Origin: an uncultured Lachnospiraceae bacterium
Lineage (GTDB): Bacteria; Bacillota; Clostridia; Lachnospirales; Lachnospiraceae
DNA: 6,454 nt
Direction of reading: 5' to 3'
NCBI GenBank assembly: GCA_910577825.1
Contig: CAJTOK010000078.1
Coordinates: 1 to 6,454 of the forward strand
In this document: positions 1 to 5,799 of the stretch, in pieces
Position numbering within the stretch: position 1 is the stretch's first letter
How the letters are laid out: the number at the start of each line of letters is the position of its first letter
The notes under the pieces: model-generated
The model's input: only the letters and a program-made list of their open reading frames with translations
Database searches by the model: none
What the model was told of the DNA's origin: nothing
Translations under genes and position numbers: made by a program

Positions 1-197
1 CAAAAAATTAAAATATTTTTTTATTTTTTTGCTTGACTTTTTATAGTTGGTCTTTTAATAAATCTGTTTAAATATATTTTTGCACATATTGTAACACATA
101 CCATATCCATATGGAAATACTTTTTTCCATACCCGTTTTCCATATATTTACAATTATTTATTTTTTAATGTCCTGCCCATATTTTTGTAAGCATATT
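1..197. other. AT-rich left flank, no gene seen
   Basis: I see no convincing gene here. The only sizeable open frame begins at 111, reads rightward, lacks a ribosome binding site and runs through the terminator at 198-238. The stretch contains a promoter-like pair at 33-61, four CCATAT hexamers (101, 107, 140, 177) and a small dyad, TATGGAAA/TTTCCATA, at 110-131. It probably lies downstream of the leftward operon and may belong to a different unit of the element. Confidence 0.5.
33..61 (+). promoter_or_regulatory. Possible sigma-A promoter reading rightward
   Basis: TTGACT at 33-38 and TAATAA at 56-61 are separated by exactly 17 bases, close to the vegetative consensus. Transcription would start near 68 and run into the bidirectional terminator at 198-238, giving an RNA of about 170 nucleotides with no evident coding capacity. 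In AT-rich DNA such pairs also occur by chance, so this is tentative. Confidence 0.35.
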
Positions 198-238
198 AAA
201 AAAAACTGGCAAAATTCCCTGAAAAATGCCAGTTTTTT
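198..238. terminator. Bidirectional Rho-independent terminator ending the leftward operon
   Basis: An 11-bp perfect stem (200-210 with 228-238, core ACTGGC/GCCAGT) encloses a 17-base loop. Eight A residues at 198-205 become a U tract in leftward transcripts, and six T residues at 233-238 serve rightward transcripts. It lies about 70 bases beyond the last gene of the leftward operon (stop at 310), where that transcript should end, and could also stop anything started at the promoter-like sequence at 33-61. Confidence 0.85.
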
Positions 239-309
239 ATTTTCTTTTTTTTATTTTATGGGTATATACATGCAGCCGCACACATCCTGGTGTCCTGTGG
301 CAGCATATG

Positions 310-660
310 TCACTGCACTGGTTTTTCCCTGCATATGTTATGTTCTTCCACATATACCTTAAGAAGGTTTCCTATATCCTCCCATGTGTCTGCCCTCAGA
401 TGCCCGTATTTTAAGTAAATTTCCCAGAGTTCATTGATGATTTCCCTGCTTTACCTGGAAGCATCTATAAAGTCCCTGCTTATCCATTCATTGTACTGGA
501 AATATTCTGCAAGGCTTTCGTAAAAACATATGCGTTTACATGAAGCATAAATTTCACGTGCTGTACCTGAAAGCGTTTTGTACATGAATAATTCATGCTC
601 TGCCCTGGTTTTTTCAAGCATTTCCTTTTCTGCTTCGCTGGTTTCATTGCGTTTCATCAT
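310..660 (-). pseudogene. DUF3848-like protein, interrupted by one in-frame TAA
   Basis: The start at 660 follows a good ribosome binding site (GGAAGGGG, about 7 bases before ATGATG). The frame reads 69 residues to a TAA at 451-453. It then continues in the same frame, with no other stop, for 45 codons to TGA at 310-312. The part after the stop is protein-like (ELWEIYLKYGH, then TWEDIGNLLKVYVEEH) and has no usable start codon. Read through, the product is about 116 residues, acidic and helical. Its layout resembles DUF3848 as I remember that family: an AEHELF...EIY...C segment, a YFQYNE segment, then a W-x(4)-YLKYG tail. Function is unknown. It is the last gene of the recombination operon. 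The simplest reading is a single nonsense mutation. Other options are a sequencing error or stop readthrough; every other gene here uses TAA, TGA or TAG as an ordinary stop. Confidence 0.6.
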
Positions 661-713
661 AATATTTCCCCTTCCTGGCCAGTCTTTATGCCATCTGCTG
701 TATACAGGCAGTC

Positions 714-737
714 CCCGTATGCCTGTTTGCATACGGG
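714..737 (-). promoter_or_regulatory. GC-rich hairpin in the operon tail
   Basis: A perfect 9-bp inverted repeat, CCCGTATGC/GCATACGGG, has a 6-base loop, in an otherwise AT-rich spacer between the 25-residue peptide gene and the DUF3848-like gene. It is not followed by a U tract in the leftward transcript, so it is not an ordinary terminator. A second stem, ACAGGCA (704-710) with TGCCTGT (720-726), shares bases 720-722, so the two structures exclude each other. It may be a processing, stability or translation-control element. The function is inferred only from structure. Confidence 0.4.
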
Positions 738-786
738 CATTCCCTGTAAAATAGTTCCTTCTGTATAATTTTTATAACATATGGTA

Positions 787-864
787 TCACTTGTCATCCT
801 TTGACAGTGCAGAAGCAACTGCTGTAAGCACTGCCACAATAACTATTTTTATTATATTTTCCAT
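787..864 (-). CDS. 25-residue single-pass membrane peptide
   Basis: This small gene is too short for ordinary gene callers but has a convincing start. AGGAAAGGTGG precedes ATG at 864 by about 5 bases, and it sits 44 bases after the DUF5688 stop in the same operon direction. The product begins MENIIKIVIVAVL and ends with the charged tail SKDDK. Residues 4-20 are almost entirely hydrophobic (I, V, A, L, T), enough for one membrane helix with the acidic/basic tail outside the bilayer. This short-head, membrane helix, charged-tail layout is seen in many small phage and plasmid membrane peptides, including type I toxins of the Fst/TxpA kind and holin-like peptides. I cannot assign it to a family and see no paired antitoxin RNA. 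It could equally anchor or modulate a membrane complex. Confidence 0.6.
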   Translation of the reverse strand: MENIIKIVIVAVLTAVASALSKDDK

Positions 865-908
865 ACAGACCACCTTTCCTGTGCAATACATAAACTGTAC
901 TGCTTCCT

Positions 909-1829
909 TTATTTCCTTATCCTGGTTTCCCCTGCTGCTGCATCATAGTAATAACAGTGGTCTGAAAGTTTCTCACCATCTTCAATTACAGAACTGTTTG
1001 CTTCCAGCACCATCTTATCCAGTTCCTCCTGTCCTATCTCCCCGTTGTCAGGCACAAAAATCAGTTCATGTATAGAAGATGGTATTATATAGCAGCTTGT
1101 GCCCCTGGTTTTTTCATACATCCACTGGCTGTCAAGTATGCCTGCTGTCCCATAAAACATTGCCCTGTTGGTCATTACATACATCATCCCGCCTGCAATG
1201 CACCCTGTTTCCTTTATCCCTTCTGTAAACGGCTCATCCTTTACCATTGCACCAACAGCCTCTTCCAGGCCATAAAGCCTGTAGCCGTCATTCCTGGCAT
1301 TGTACAGAGCCTGCCTGTGCAGTTCTTCTTTGCTTATCCCGTAACTGCCAAGAAGCGTACTGGTAATTTTTATGCTTGTAAACCCGCCATCTTCGGATTT
1401 CCCACGTATGATGTATATTACTGCAAGGTCAAGCATCCCTGTTGACACAAGTCCTTTAAGGAGTTTTTTGTTGTCCCTTGCTGGAAGCAGTGCAGGGTAT
1501 ACATTGTTTTTTGCATAACCCCACCCTTTTATATTTAAAGACATTTCTTCTATGCCCCCGTATTCTTTTAAAGGCTTTTCCCTGCTGCTTATGATTTCGC
1601 CCATGCAGCCATCCATGTCCAAGATACCCCTGCTGTAGCAGCTGTAAAGTCCTTCAAGGTAAATAAGCGGTACGGCACTGTCCTCACCATCTGCTGTAAA
1701 CTGTATTGCCACCCCGTATTTTGCCACGTCGTTGTTTTTATATATTTTATGTATCCTTACAGAAGCATCACTGCCATAAAAATCCTTTAACCCTTCTGAT
1801 ATCTTTTCCCTGAACTCCATGTAATCCAT
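909..1829 (-). CDS. DUF5688 family protein
   Basis: Start chosen at 1829 (MDYMEF) because GGAAAGGAAGG lies about 5 bases upstream. The frame is open further upstream to 1901, but only with a TTG start and overlapping the annealase gene. The product is 306 residues, cytoplasmic, with no signal peptide or membrane helix. It carries the features I associate with DUF5688, common in Lachnospiraceae: an N-terminal region ending in PLIYLEGLYSCY (about residues 54-65), a central helical part with LLGSYGISKEELHRQAL (about 151-167), and a C-terminal block, MYVMTNRA then YIIPSSIHELIFVPD (about 206-244). The biochemical role is unknown. It starts 31 bases after the annealase stop, so it is probably co-transcribed with the exonuclease and annealase. 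That association is the only functional hint. Family call fairly sure, function not. Confidence 0.8.
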   Translation of the reverse strand: MDYMEFREKISEGLKDFYGSDASVRIHKIYKNNDVAKYGVAIQFTADGEDSAVPLIYLEGLYSCYSRGILDMDGCMGEIISSREKPLKEYGGIEEMSLNIKGWGYAKNNVYPALLPARDNKKLLKGLVSTGMLDLAVIYIIRGKSEDGGFTSIKITSTLLGSYGISKEELHRQALYNARNDGYRLYGLEEAVGAMVKDEPFTEGIKETGCIAGGMMYVMTNRAMFYGTAGILDSQWMYEKTRGTSCYIIPSSIHELIFVPDNGEIGQEELDKMVLEANSSVIEDGEKLSDHCYYYDAAAGETRIRK

Positions 1830-1860
1830 ATTTTCCTTCCTTTCCGGCATTTTCTGCCTT

Positions 1861-2583
1861 TTATGCTGTCCTTGCATTTTCTGCACTCTTAGTCCTTGCA
1901 AGTGCCTTCATTGCCCTTGCATAAAGCCCTGGTGAAATCTGTGCCGGTTCCTGTATATTGTACCTGTCCATCACTTCACCCATTGTCACGCCTGTACGTT
2001 TAAGTTCCGTTTCCAGTGATTCCATCTGGCTTTCCGAGATTGCCATGCTGCCCATGCTGCTTTTTCCAGCACCTTCTGCCAAATACCTGTAAACTTCCTG
2101 GCCTTTTTCATTTACAACCAAAAGGGATTCAATTTCCCTGCTGCTGCTGTAACCTACTGACTTTACAGAAAAACGGCTGCTACAGCAGTATTTCCCCTCA
2201 CGTTCCTGTATGGCTGCTTTTCCTGCAGGAATCCATATAAACGGCGCACTGTAAAGTTCCCTGCCTATGCCCCAGTTAAAACATGCACGCTTGAATGAAT
2301 CGGAAGCCTGTGATTTTTCCTTTTCCGCAAAACCTGATGTGCCTACATCCTGCTTTGACACCCATTCCCCTGTTTCCCTGTCGAATATCTCAACAGTACA
2401 GTATAAATTCCCGTTAATGCACTGGTGGCTTCTTTTCCACCCGAAAGAACCAAAAGTTTCGTCAAGTATTCTCTGGTCTGCCCTTGCATCCTTGTAAAGT
2501 ATGAGGCTTAGCCCCTTTTCACTTATATATGACACCCTGCATTCTATTTCATCTGCATTTAAAAGGCGCACTAAATAACCCAT
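1861..2583 (-). CDS. Rad52/Rad22-type single-strand annealing protein (phage recombinase)
   Basis: The product is 240 residues. It is predicted to coat single-stranded DNA and anneal complementary strands, the partner step to the exonuclease encoded just upstream (30 bases apart). The diagnostic block is at about residues 88-111: K-S-Q-A-S-D-S-F-K-R-A followed by WGIGRELY. This is the signature of the Rad52/Sak superfamily. The N-terminal half has the expected alternating beta strands (LYCTVEIFD, about 60-68; WVSKQDVG, 74-81). The C-terminal part after about 170 is a separate helical region (SESQMESLETELKRTGV...), probably for multimer or partner contacts. Start chosen at ATG 2583, after AGGGGG; a GTG at 2607 would add eight residues with a poorer site. 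Exonuclease plus annealase pairs are typical of temperate phages and of some conjugative elements. The recombinase class is well supported; the exact subfamily is less so. Confidence 0.85.
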   Translation of the reverse strand: MGYLVRLLNADEIECRVSYISEKGLSLILYKDARADQRILDETFGSFGWKRSHQCINGNLYCTVEIFDRETGEWVSKQDVGTSGFAEKEKSQASDSFKRACFNWGIGRELYSAPFIWIPAGKAAIQEREGKYCCSSRFSVKSVGYSSSREIESLLVVNEKGQEVYRYLAEGAGKSSMGSMAISESQMESLETELKRTGVTMGEVMDRYNIQEPAQISPGLYARAMKALARTKSAENARTA

Positions 2584-2613
2584 AACAACACCCCCTGTAT
2601 ATAACACCTGTCT

Positions 2614-3543
2614 TTATGCTGTCTTTACCAGCAGCCTTCGTGAAACTGACACCCTGGAATAGTCCCTGTATATGTCTGGCTGTTCCATGCGTATGCGTTT
2701 TGTGTCAAGCCTTGAAGTTTCCACATTACCCCATGAAACCTTGTACCTGCTGCTGGATGCAGTTTCATTTTCACCCATGTACATTTTAAGCTCCTGTTCA
2801 ATTTTTGCCTGTTCCTTCTGTAACATTGCGACCTGGGCAATTATTTCAGCCCTCCTGTCAAGTTTCCCGTCAAAACCGGACAGCCTGGTAAAAGTGCCTT
2901 TCCTTGCAGCATGGAAATACTGTGCAAGCACTTCGTCACATGCTTTTGAACCATCAGGGTCTGGCATCCTGCCCTTTAATACGTTTTCCTGCCAGAAATT
3001 TTTTTCTGTTTCTGCCAACTGTGAAATTAAACCTTCATCCTGTTCAAGCCTGTGGTATACAAACCCTTTCCCAAGTATCACCACCGCTATATACCATGCC
3101 TTTTTCCCTGTAACTGCCATGTAATGGTAACACTGCATAAGGTAATGCAGCGGTATGTCACCGTCTTTCCATTTATCTGCACTGTATGCACTGGCAGTCT
3201 TGCACTCAAGCCCTGCATCTTCCCCTGAAACCATGCGGTCTGCATCTGCAAGCATCCACGGGTATCTGGTGCTTTTATACATAAAATTGGAACGGCGTGT
3301 CTTAAGGCCTGTGGCTTCCGAAAAACGTTCTGCCACATACTGTTCCAAATCCCTGCCCTGCCTCATGCTTTCATTATCTTTTGTTTCCACGCTGCTGCAT
3401 GTCTTGTTCCTGAAAACACTTACAGGGCTTTTATATGGGTCAAGCCCGCACACCGCACCTGCATCTGAACCGCCTATGCCTGATTTCCTGAGTTTAAGCC
3501 ATTCCACTGTGTCCATTCCTTTTGTTGGTATTTTCTCGTACAT
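2614..3543 (-). CDS. YqaJ/lambda-exonuclease family recombination nuclease
   Basis: The product is 309 residues. Family members digest the 5' strand of a double-stranded DNA end, leaving a 3' tail for an annealing protein. The YqaJ pattern is visible: W15 and R19 with GIGGSDAG at 22-29, G63-x-x-L-E67, ADADRM at 99-104 supplying the first metal-binding aspartate, E113-C-K115 as the D/E-x-K pair, and LMQCYHYM at 135-142. No catalytic residue appears lost, so the nuclease should be active. A predicted coiled coil (about 238-260, rich in E, Q, K, L) and a basic tail follow the nuclease core and could contact the annealase. Start is ATG 3543 after GGAAGGGGAA. The frame is open to a TTG at 3645 inside the DUF932 gene but has no suitable site there. 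It sits between DUF932 and the Rad52-type gene in one operon. Confidence 0.88.
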   Translation of the reverse strand: MYEKIPTKGMDTVEWLKLRKSGIGGSDAGAVCGLDPYKSPVSVFRNKTCSSVETKDNESMRQGRDLEQYVAERFSEATGLKTRRSNFMYKSTRYPWMLADADRMVSGEDAGLECKTASAYSADKWKDGDIPLHYLMQCYHYMAVTGKKAWYIAVVILGKGFVYHRLEQDEGLISQLAETEKNFWQENVLKGRMPDPDGSKACDEVLAQYFHAARKGTFTRLSGFDGKLDRRAEIIAQVAMLQKEQAKIEQELKMYMGENETASSSRYKVSWGNVETSRLDTKRIRMEQPDIYRDYSRVSVSRRLLVKTA

Positions 3544-3610
3544 AATACATTCCCCTTCCTTAAATAAGATAAATTTACAAATACTGCATAATACTGCTGC
3601 CATACATAAA

Positions 3611-4540
3611 TCATGCAACACATACAAGCTGGTATGCCCTGTCAATCACAGGATTCCCGTCCATTGTACGCATAAACAGGTTTTCATTATAGTTTGCTGT
3701 GCGGCGTAAAGGCGCTGCATGTGTGGCAAAATCACTCACAGCATTCAGAAACCTGTAAGCATTCATGCCTGTGCCCTGTAAATCAGGCGCATCATAATAG
3801 CGCATTTTTAAATCATTACGCAGCCTGTTTATATTTTTCCCCTGTATCTTTGTAGTATCTTTAGCAACCGGCAGCAGGGTTTCTATATATTCCATAAGCT
3901 GCCTGTCTGTAACCTTCTTCCTGCGCAATGCTTCAAACTCATTGCCAAGTTTGTCCATATAATCCTCTGCCTTAAAAAGTGTATCCTCTGCTTCCCTTAT
4001 TTTCCCTTTGATATCACCCGTATGAACCATGCTCCAGCTGCGGCTTGCTGTCTGCAGTGCAAGGTTAAGCGTGTTGTTGCATACAACCCTTACCGGTGTG
4101 ACTGCCACCCTTACAGCACCAGAACCGTCATGTGTATTGCTGAATACCAGGTATGGTGAGATGCGTTCACCTGAAATGATGTACTCCCTTGGAAGCCTTG
4201 CAAGAAGCCATACTTTCCTGCCGCCCTGTAAAGAACCAGCGGTTTCATACCTCACGCCGTTCCCAAGCAGGGCGTCTGTAAATGCAAATGCCTCTGTGTT
4301 TTGTACAACCTTATACCTGTCAGTCACAACACCCAGCACCTTCTGGTCTGTGCTCCTTACATTCGCCTTGTACCCTGGTATGATACCGCTTTCTGTGTAA
4401 ACTGGTTTCTGCTGTACTTCCCAGTCAAGCCCTGCAAGCCTTAAAGCTTCTTCTGATACAGGAGCTTCCTGTACATATACCCCAAGCCCGTGCCATGGTT
4501 TTTCCCTTGTATAAAACATAGTTTCCAAATCTGCTGCCAT
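3611..4540 (-). CDS. DUF932 phage/plasmid-like protein
   Basis: The product is 309 residues and is the first gene of the leftward recombination operon. ATG at 4540 follows AGAAAGGAAGG. Family hallmarks are clear: METMFY-like start (E6-T-M-F-Y10) then PWHGLG (15-20), VTDRYKVVQN (72-81), SNTHDGSGAVRVAVTPVRVVCNNTLN (134-159, with the family's conserved HDG and CNNTLN), and near the C terminus GTGMNAYRFLNAVSDF. The family is found on phages, plasmids and integrative elements and has no established biochemical function. It is often next to recombination or replication genes, as here, 67 bases ahead of the exonuclease. It has no membrane segment. The length is usual for the family, so it appears complete. 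Confidence 0.88.
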   Translation of the reverse strand: MAADLETMFYTREKPWHGLGVYVQEAPVSEEALRLAGLDWEVQQKPVYTESGIIPGYKANVRSTDQKVLGVVTDRYKVVQNTEAFAFTDALLGNGVRYETAGSLQGGRKVWLLARLPREYIISGERISPYLVFSNTHDGSGAVRVAVTPVRVVCNNTLNLALQTASRSWSMVHTGDIKGKIREAEDTLFKAEDYMDKLGNEFEALRRKKVTDRQLMEYIETLLPVAKDTTKIQGKNINRLRNDLKMRYYDAPDLQGTGMNAYRFLNAVSDFATHAAPLRRTANYNENLFMRTMDGNPVIDRAYQLVCVA

Positions 4541-4557
4541 AATTATCCTTCCTTTCT

Positions 4558-4579
4558 GCAGGCTTTATATTAAACCTGC
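4558..4579. promoter_or_regulatory. Dyad overlapping the DUF932-operon -10 region, possible operator
   Basis: GCAGG (4558-4562) and CCTGC (4575-4579) flank an internal TTTA/TAAA pair, making a 22-base imperfect palindrome over the predicted -10 sequence. Binding here would block transcription of the recombination operon. No obvious regulator is assigned; the helix-turn-helix protein at 6032 is one candidate. Confidence 0.35.
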
Positions 4580-4594
4580 CTTTAAAATTGTTAA
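4567..4594 (-). promoter_or_regulatory. Predicted promoter of the recombination operon
   Basis: Reading leftward, TTAACA (4594-4589) and TAATAT (4572-4567) are spaced by 16 bases. Transcription would start about 10-20 bases before the DUF932 ribosome binding site. The position, just after the mob-operon terminator and just before the first gene, supports it. The hexamers themselves are only moderate matches. Confidence 0.4.
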
Positions 4595-4613
4595 TAAATA
4601 CATAAAACAATAA

Positions 4614-4639
4614 GAGCCAGCAGATTAACCTGCTGGCTC
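4614..4639 (-). terminator. Rho-independent terminator of the mob operon
   Basis: A perfect 10-bp stem, GAGCCAGCAG/CTGCTGGCTC, has a 6-base loop. In the leftward transcript it is followed by a U-rich run (TTATTGTTTTATG). It lies about 110 bases beyond the relaxase stop and separates the mob unit from the recombination operon. An upstream copy of half the stem (4712-4719) could compete with its formation. Confidence 0.75.
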
Positions 4640-4751
4640 ATTATCATGTATATAATATATAATCGTAAATTTTTATGGTTACAATTTTTTACTATACCAT
4701 ATGTATTTCTTCTGCTGGCATTAAAAAAATAATCTGTAACCTGTTGTTTTA

Positions 4752-5291
4752 TTACATATCTGCTGTACTGTCAAAAGAAGCTTTACCCGCTTTATAATAC
4801 CTCTCCATTATTTTATTAAACTTCTCTCCTCTTCTATCGTTACTATTTATTGAAGTGTCAATTTTTTTCCCTGTTACAAAACTTACTGAATTTACTGCAA
4901 AATGTATATGTAACCTTTTCTCTTCTTCCCAGTGTACTGCATAAACCGCCTGGAAACCCTCATTAAAATATTCCCTGCACATTTCTAAAGCTATCTGTTT
5001 TACCAGCCCCATATCAGAACCAATTTTTTTAAACTCACTATCTGTAATTGAGAAAACTTCATGCAGCACCTTTCTTCCTTTCCTGTAATTTATGCCATAA
5101 AGATTTTGTACAATATTAAACCTCTGTTCCATTATTTCTGGGCTGGCATAGTTCCCGACACCAGTTCCCCCGTATGTTACCAGTTCATTGCTCCGTTTTT
5201 CATTTTCACGTGTCCTTGTAACATACTTTATTACATTACTGACAGCATCAGTATTTTTATATTTTCCTTTTATATTTATAAGTTTTCCCAT
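4752..5291 (-). CDS. Minimal MOBP-type relaxase
   Basis: The product is 179 residues and is predicted to nick the transfer origin and stay covalently bound to the 5' end. The layout matches the MOBP relaxase core. IKYVT at residues 21-25 gives a candidate catalytic tyrosine Y23, in the same context as the Y22 segment of RP4 TraI. The metal-binding motif is AVH120 then LH128-I-H130-F with N134, that is H-x7-H-x-H. A VLHEVFS strand at 75-81 also fits the fold. There is no C-terminal helicase, primase or extended domain, and two consecutive stops (TAA TAA) close the gene, so it is a bare catalytic domain, far shorter than classical relaxases. The start ATG overlaps the end of mobC by 16 bases and has its own GGAGCAGAAGGA site, suggesting translational coupling. 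Its codons are more AT-rich than the recombination genes to the left. Confidence 0.85.
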   Translation of the reverse strand: MGKLINIKGKYKNTDAVSNVIKYVTRTRENEKRSNELVTYGGTGVGNYASPEIMEQRFNIVQNLYGINYRKGRKVLHEVFSITDSEFKKIGSDMGLVKQIALEMCREYFNEGFQAVYAVHWEEEKRLHIHFAVNSVSFVTGKKIDTSINSNDRRGEKFNKIMERYYKAGKASFDSTADM

Positions 5292-5593
5292 AATCCTTCT
5301 GCTCCTTCCATTATCCTGTTAAACATTCCTTCTAAAACCTCTTTCTCAATATTTCCAGAATGTATATAGCCATAACAGTCATCCAGACACTGTGTAAATT
5401 CTATAAGCTTCCTGGCCATCCTCCTGTCTTTGTCCCTGTGCCTCTCCTTTCCAGCCATTCCAGCATCTATAAGATAAGTACTTATTGTTTTTTCTTGCCT
5501 GTCTGCTTTTTCCTTTATTGCTTTTTTCTCCTGGTTTGTACATCTTATAGTTATTGTTTCATTCCTTCTTTTTGATGGTGTAACCATATTCAT
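5276..5593 (-). CDS. mobC: MobC-like relaxosome accessory protein
   Basis: The product is 105 residues and is predicted to bind near the transfer origin and help the relaxase open and nick it. The N terminus (about residues 8-45) has ribbon-helix-helix character: a basic start (SKRRNETITIRCTNQE) with a short beta strand ETITIRC, then KKAIKEKADRQEKTISTYLIDAGM as two helices. The C-terminal part (about 55-105) is helical, with CLDDCYGYI and an acidic end, as in many Firmicutes MobC proteins. The start is ATG 5593 behind AAGGAGAG, with a rather long spacer of about 12 bases; a second ATG two codons later is possible. The gene is first in the mob unit, next to the candidate origin, and its end overlaps the relaxase start. 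The family assignment rests on pattern and context. Confidence 0.78.
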   Translation of the reverse strand: MNMVTPSKRRNETITIRCTNQEKKAIKEKADRQEKTISTYLIDAGMAGKERHRDKDRRMARKLIEFTQCLDDCYGYIHSGNIEKEVLEGMFNRIMEGAEGLWENL

Positions 5594-5630
5594 TGATATT
5601 TTATCTCTCCTTCCACCTAATCCAGATATT

Positions 5631-5701
5631 TATATAGTCTTGTATATAGTATCTGTTTTATATAGTTAAACTATTATAGTTTTTAATATATTATATATAG
5701 T
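5631..5701. repeat. Cluster of TATATAGT direct repeats upstream of mobC
   Basis: Four exact TATATAGT copies (5631, 5643, 5659, 5694) and one TTATAGT (5674) occur within 71 bases, all in one orientation. The spacings are 12, 16, 15 and 20 bases. They lie in the mobC upstream region, where leftward promoter elements would be, and the same TATAGT ends also occur in the palindrome at 5800-5846. They may bind MobC or a regulator. The base composition is very AT-rich, so some copies could be chance. Confidence 0.45.
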
Positions 5702-5799
5702 TTTAATAAATATAAAATTAATATAAGATATTAAACTAATATAATTATTTAAGTAATCTTTAGTAATATTTTAAGTATTTCTATTAAGTATTAAATAAA
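5702..5799. other. AT-rich intergenic spacer, nothing recognised
   Basis: This stretch is almost wholly A and T, with short runs of AATATA/TTAAGTA type and no reading frame of interest. It sits between the TATATAGT cluster and the palindrome inside the 438-base gap between mobC and the helix-turn-helix gene. Easily melted DNA of this type is common beside transfer and replication origins; I see no iterons or DnaA boxes that would mark a replication origin. Confidence 0.4.

Noticed and set aside
252..307. 15-codon leftward frame (MLPQDTRMCAACIYP) after the DUF3848-like gene
   Set aside because: No ribosome binding site and no conserved feature; too short to support.
111..414. Two overlapping rightward open frames rich in hydrophobic residues
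   Set aside because: No ribosome binding site, they cross the strong terminator at 198-238, and they are antisense to the protein-like 3' part of the DUF3848-like gene.
791..1445. Rightward open frames of about 94 and 125 codons opposite DUF5688
   Set aside because: They are antisense shadows of a well-supported family gene, with no ribosome sites and odd Cys/Pro/His-rich composition.
1830..1901. N-terminal extension of the DUF5688 gene from a TTG at 1901
   Set aside because: It would overlap the annealase gene and has no ribosome site; the ATG at 1829 has an excellent one.
3544..3645. N-terminal extension of the exonuclease into the DUF932 gene
   Set aside because: It requires a TTG start without a suitable ribosome site; the family normally begins shortly before the W...R...GIGGSDAG block, which fits ATG 3543.
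2672..3709. Long rightward frames opposite the exonuclease and DUF932 genes
   Set aside because: The minus-strand proteins carry recognisable motifs through these positions; the plus-strand products are low-quality Ser/Pro/Leu-rich translations without start signals.
4693..4749. In-frame peptide-like stretch after the relaxase double stop (ending MPAEEIHMV)
   Set aside because: Two tandem TAA codons and a stretch of only about 18 codons give no support for a lost relaxase domain or a separate gene.
5311..5319. Second TATCCTGT match to the nic consensus
   Set aside because: It lies inside the mobC coding region with no inverted repeat before it. Similar CATCCTGC/T matches also occur in the recombination genes, as expected from the frequent CCTG there.
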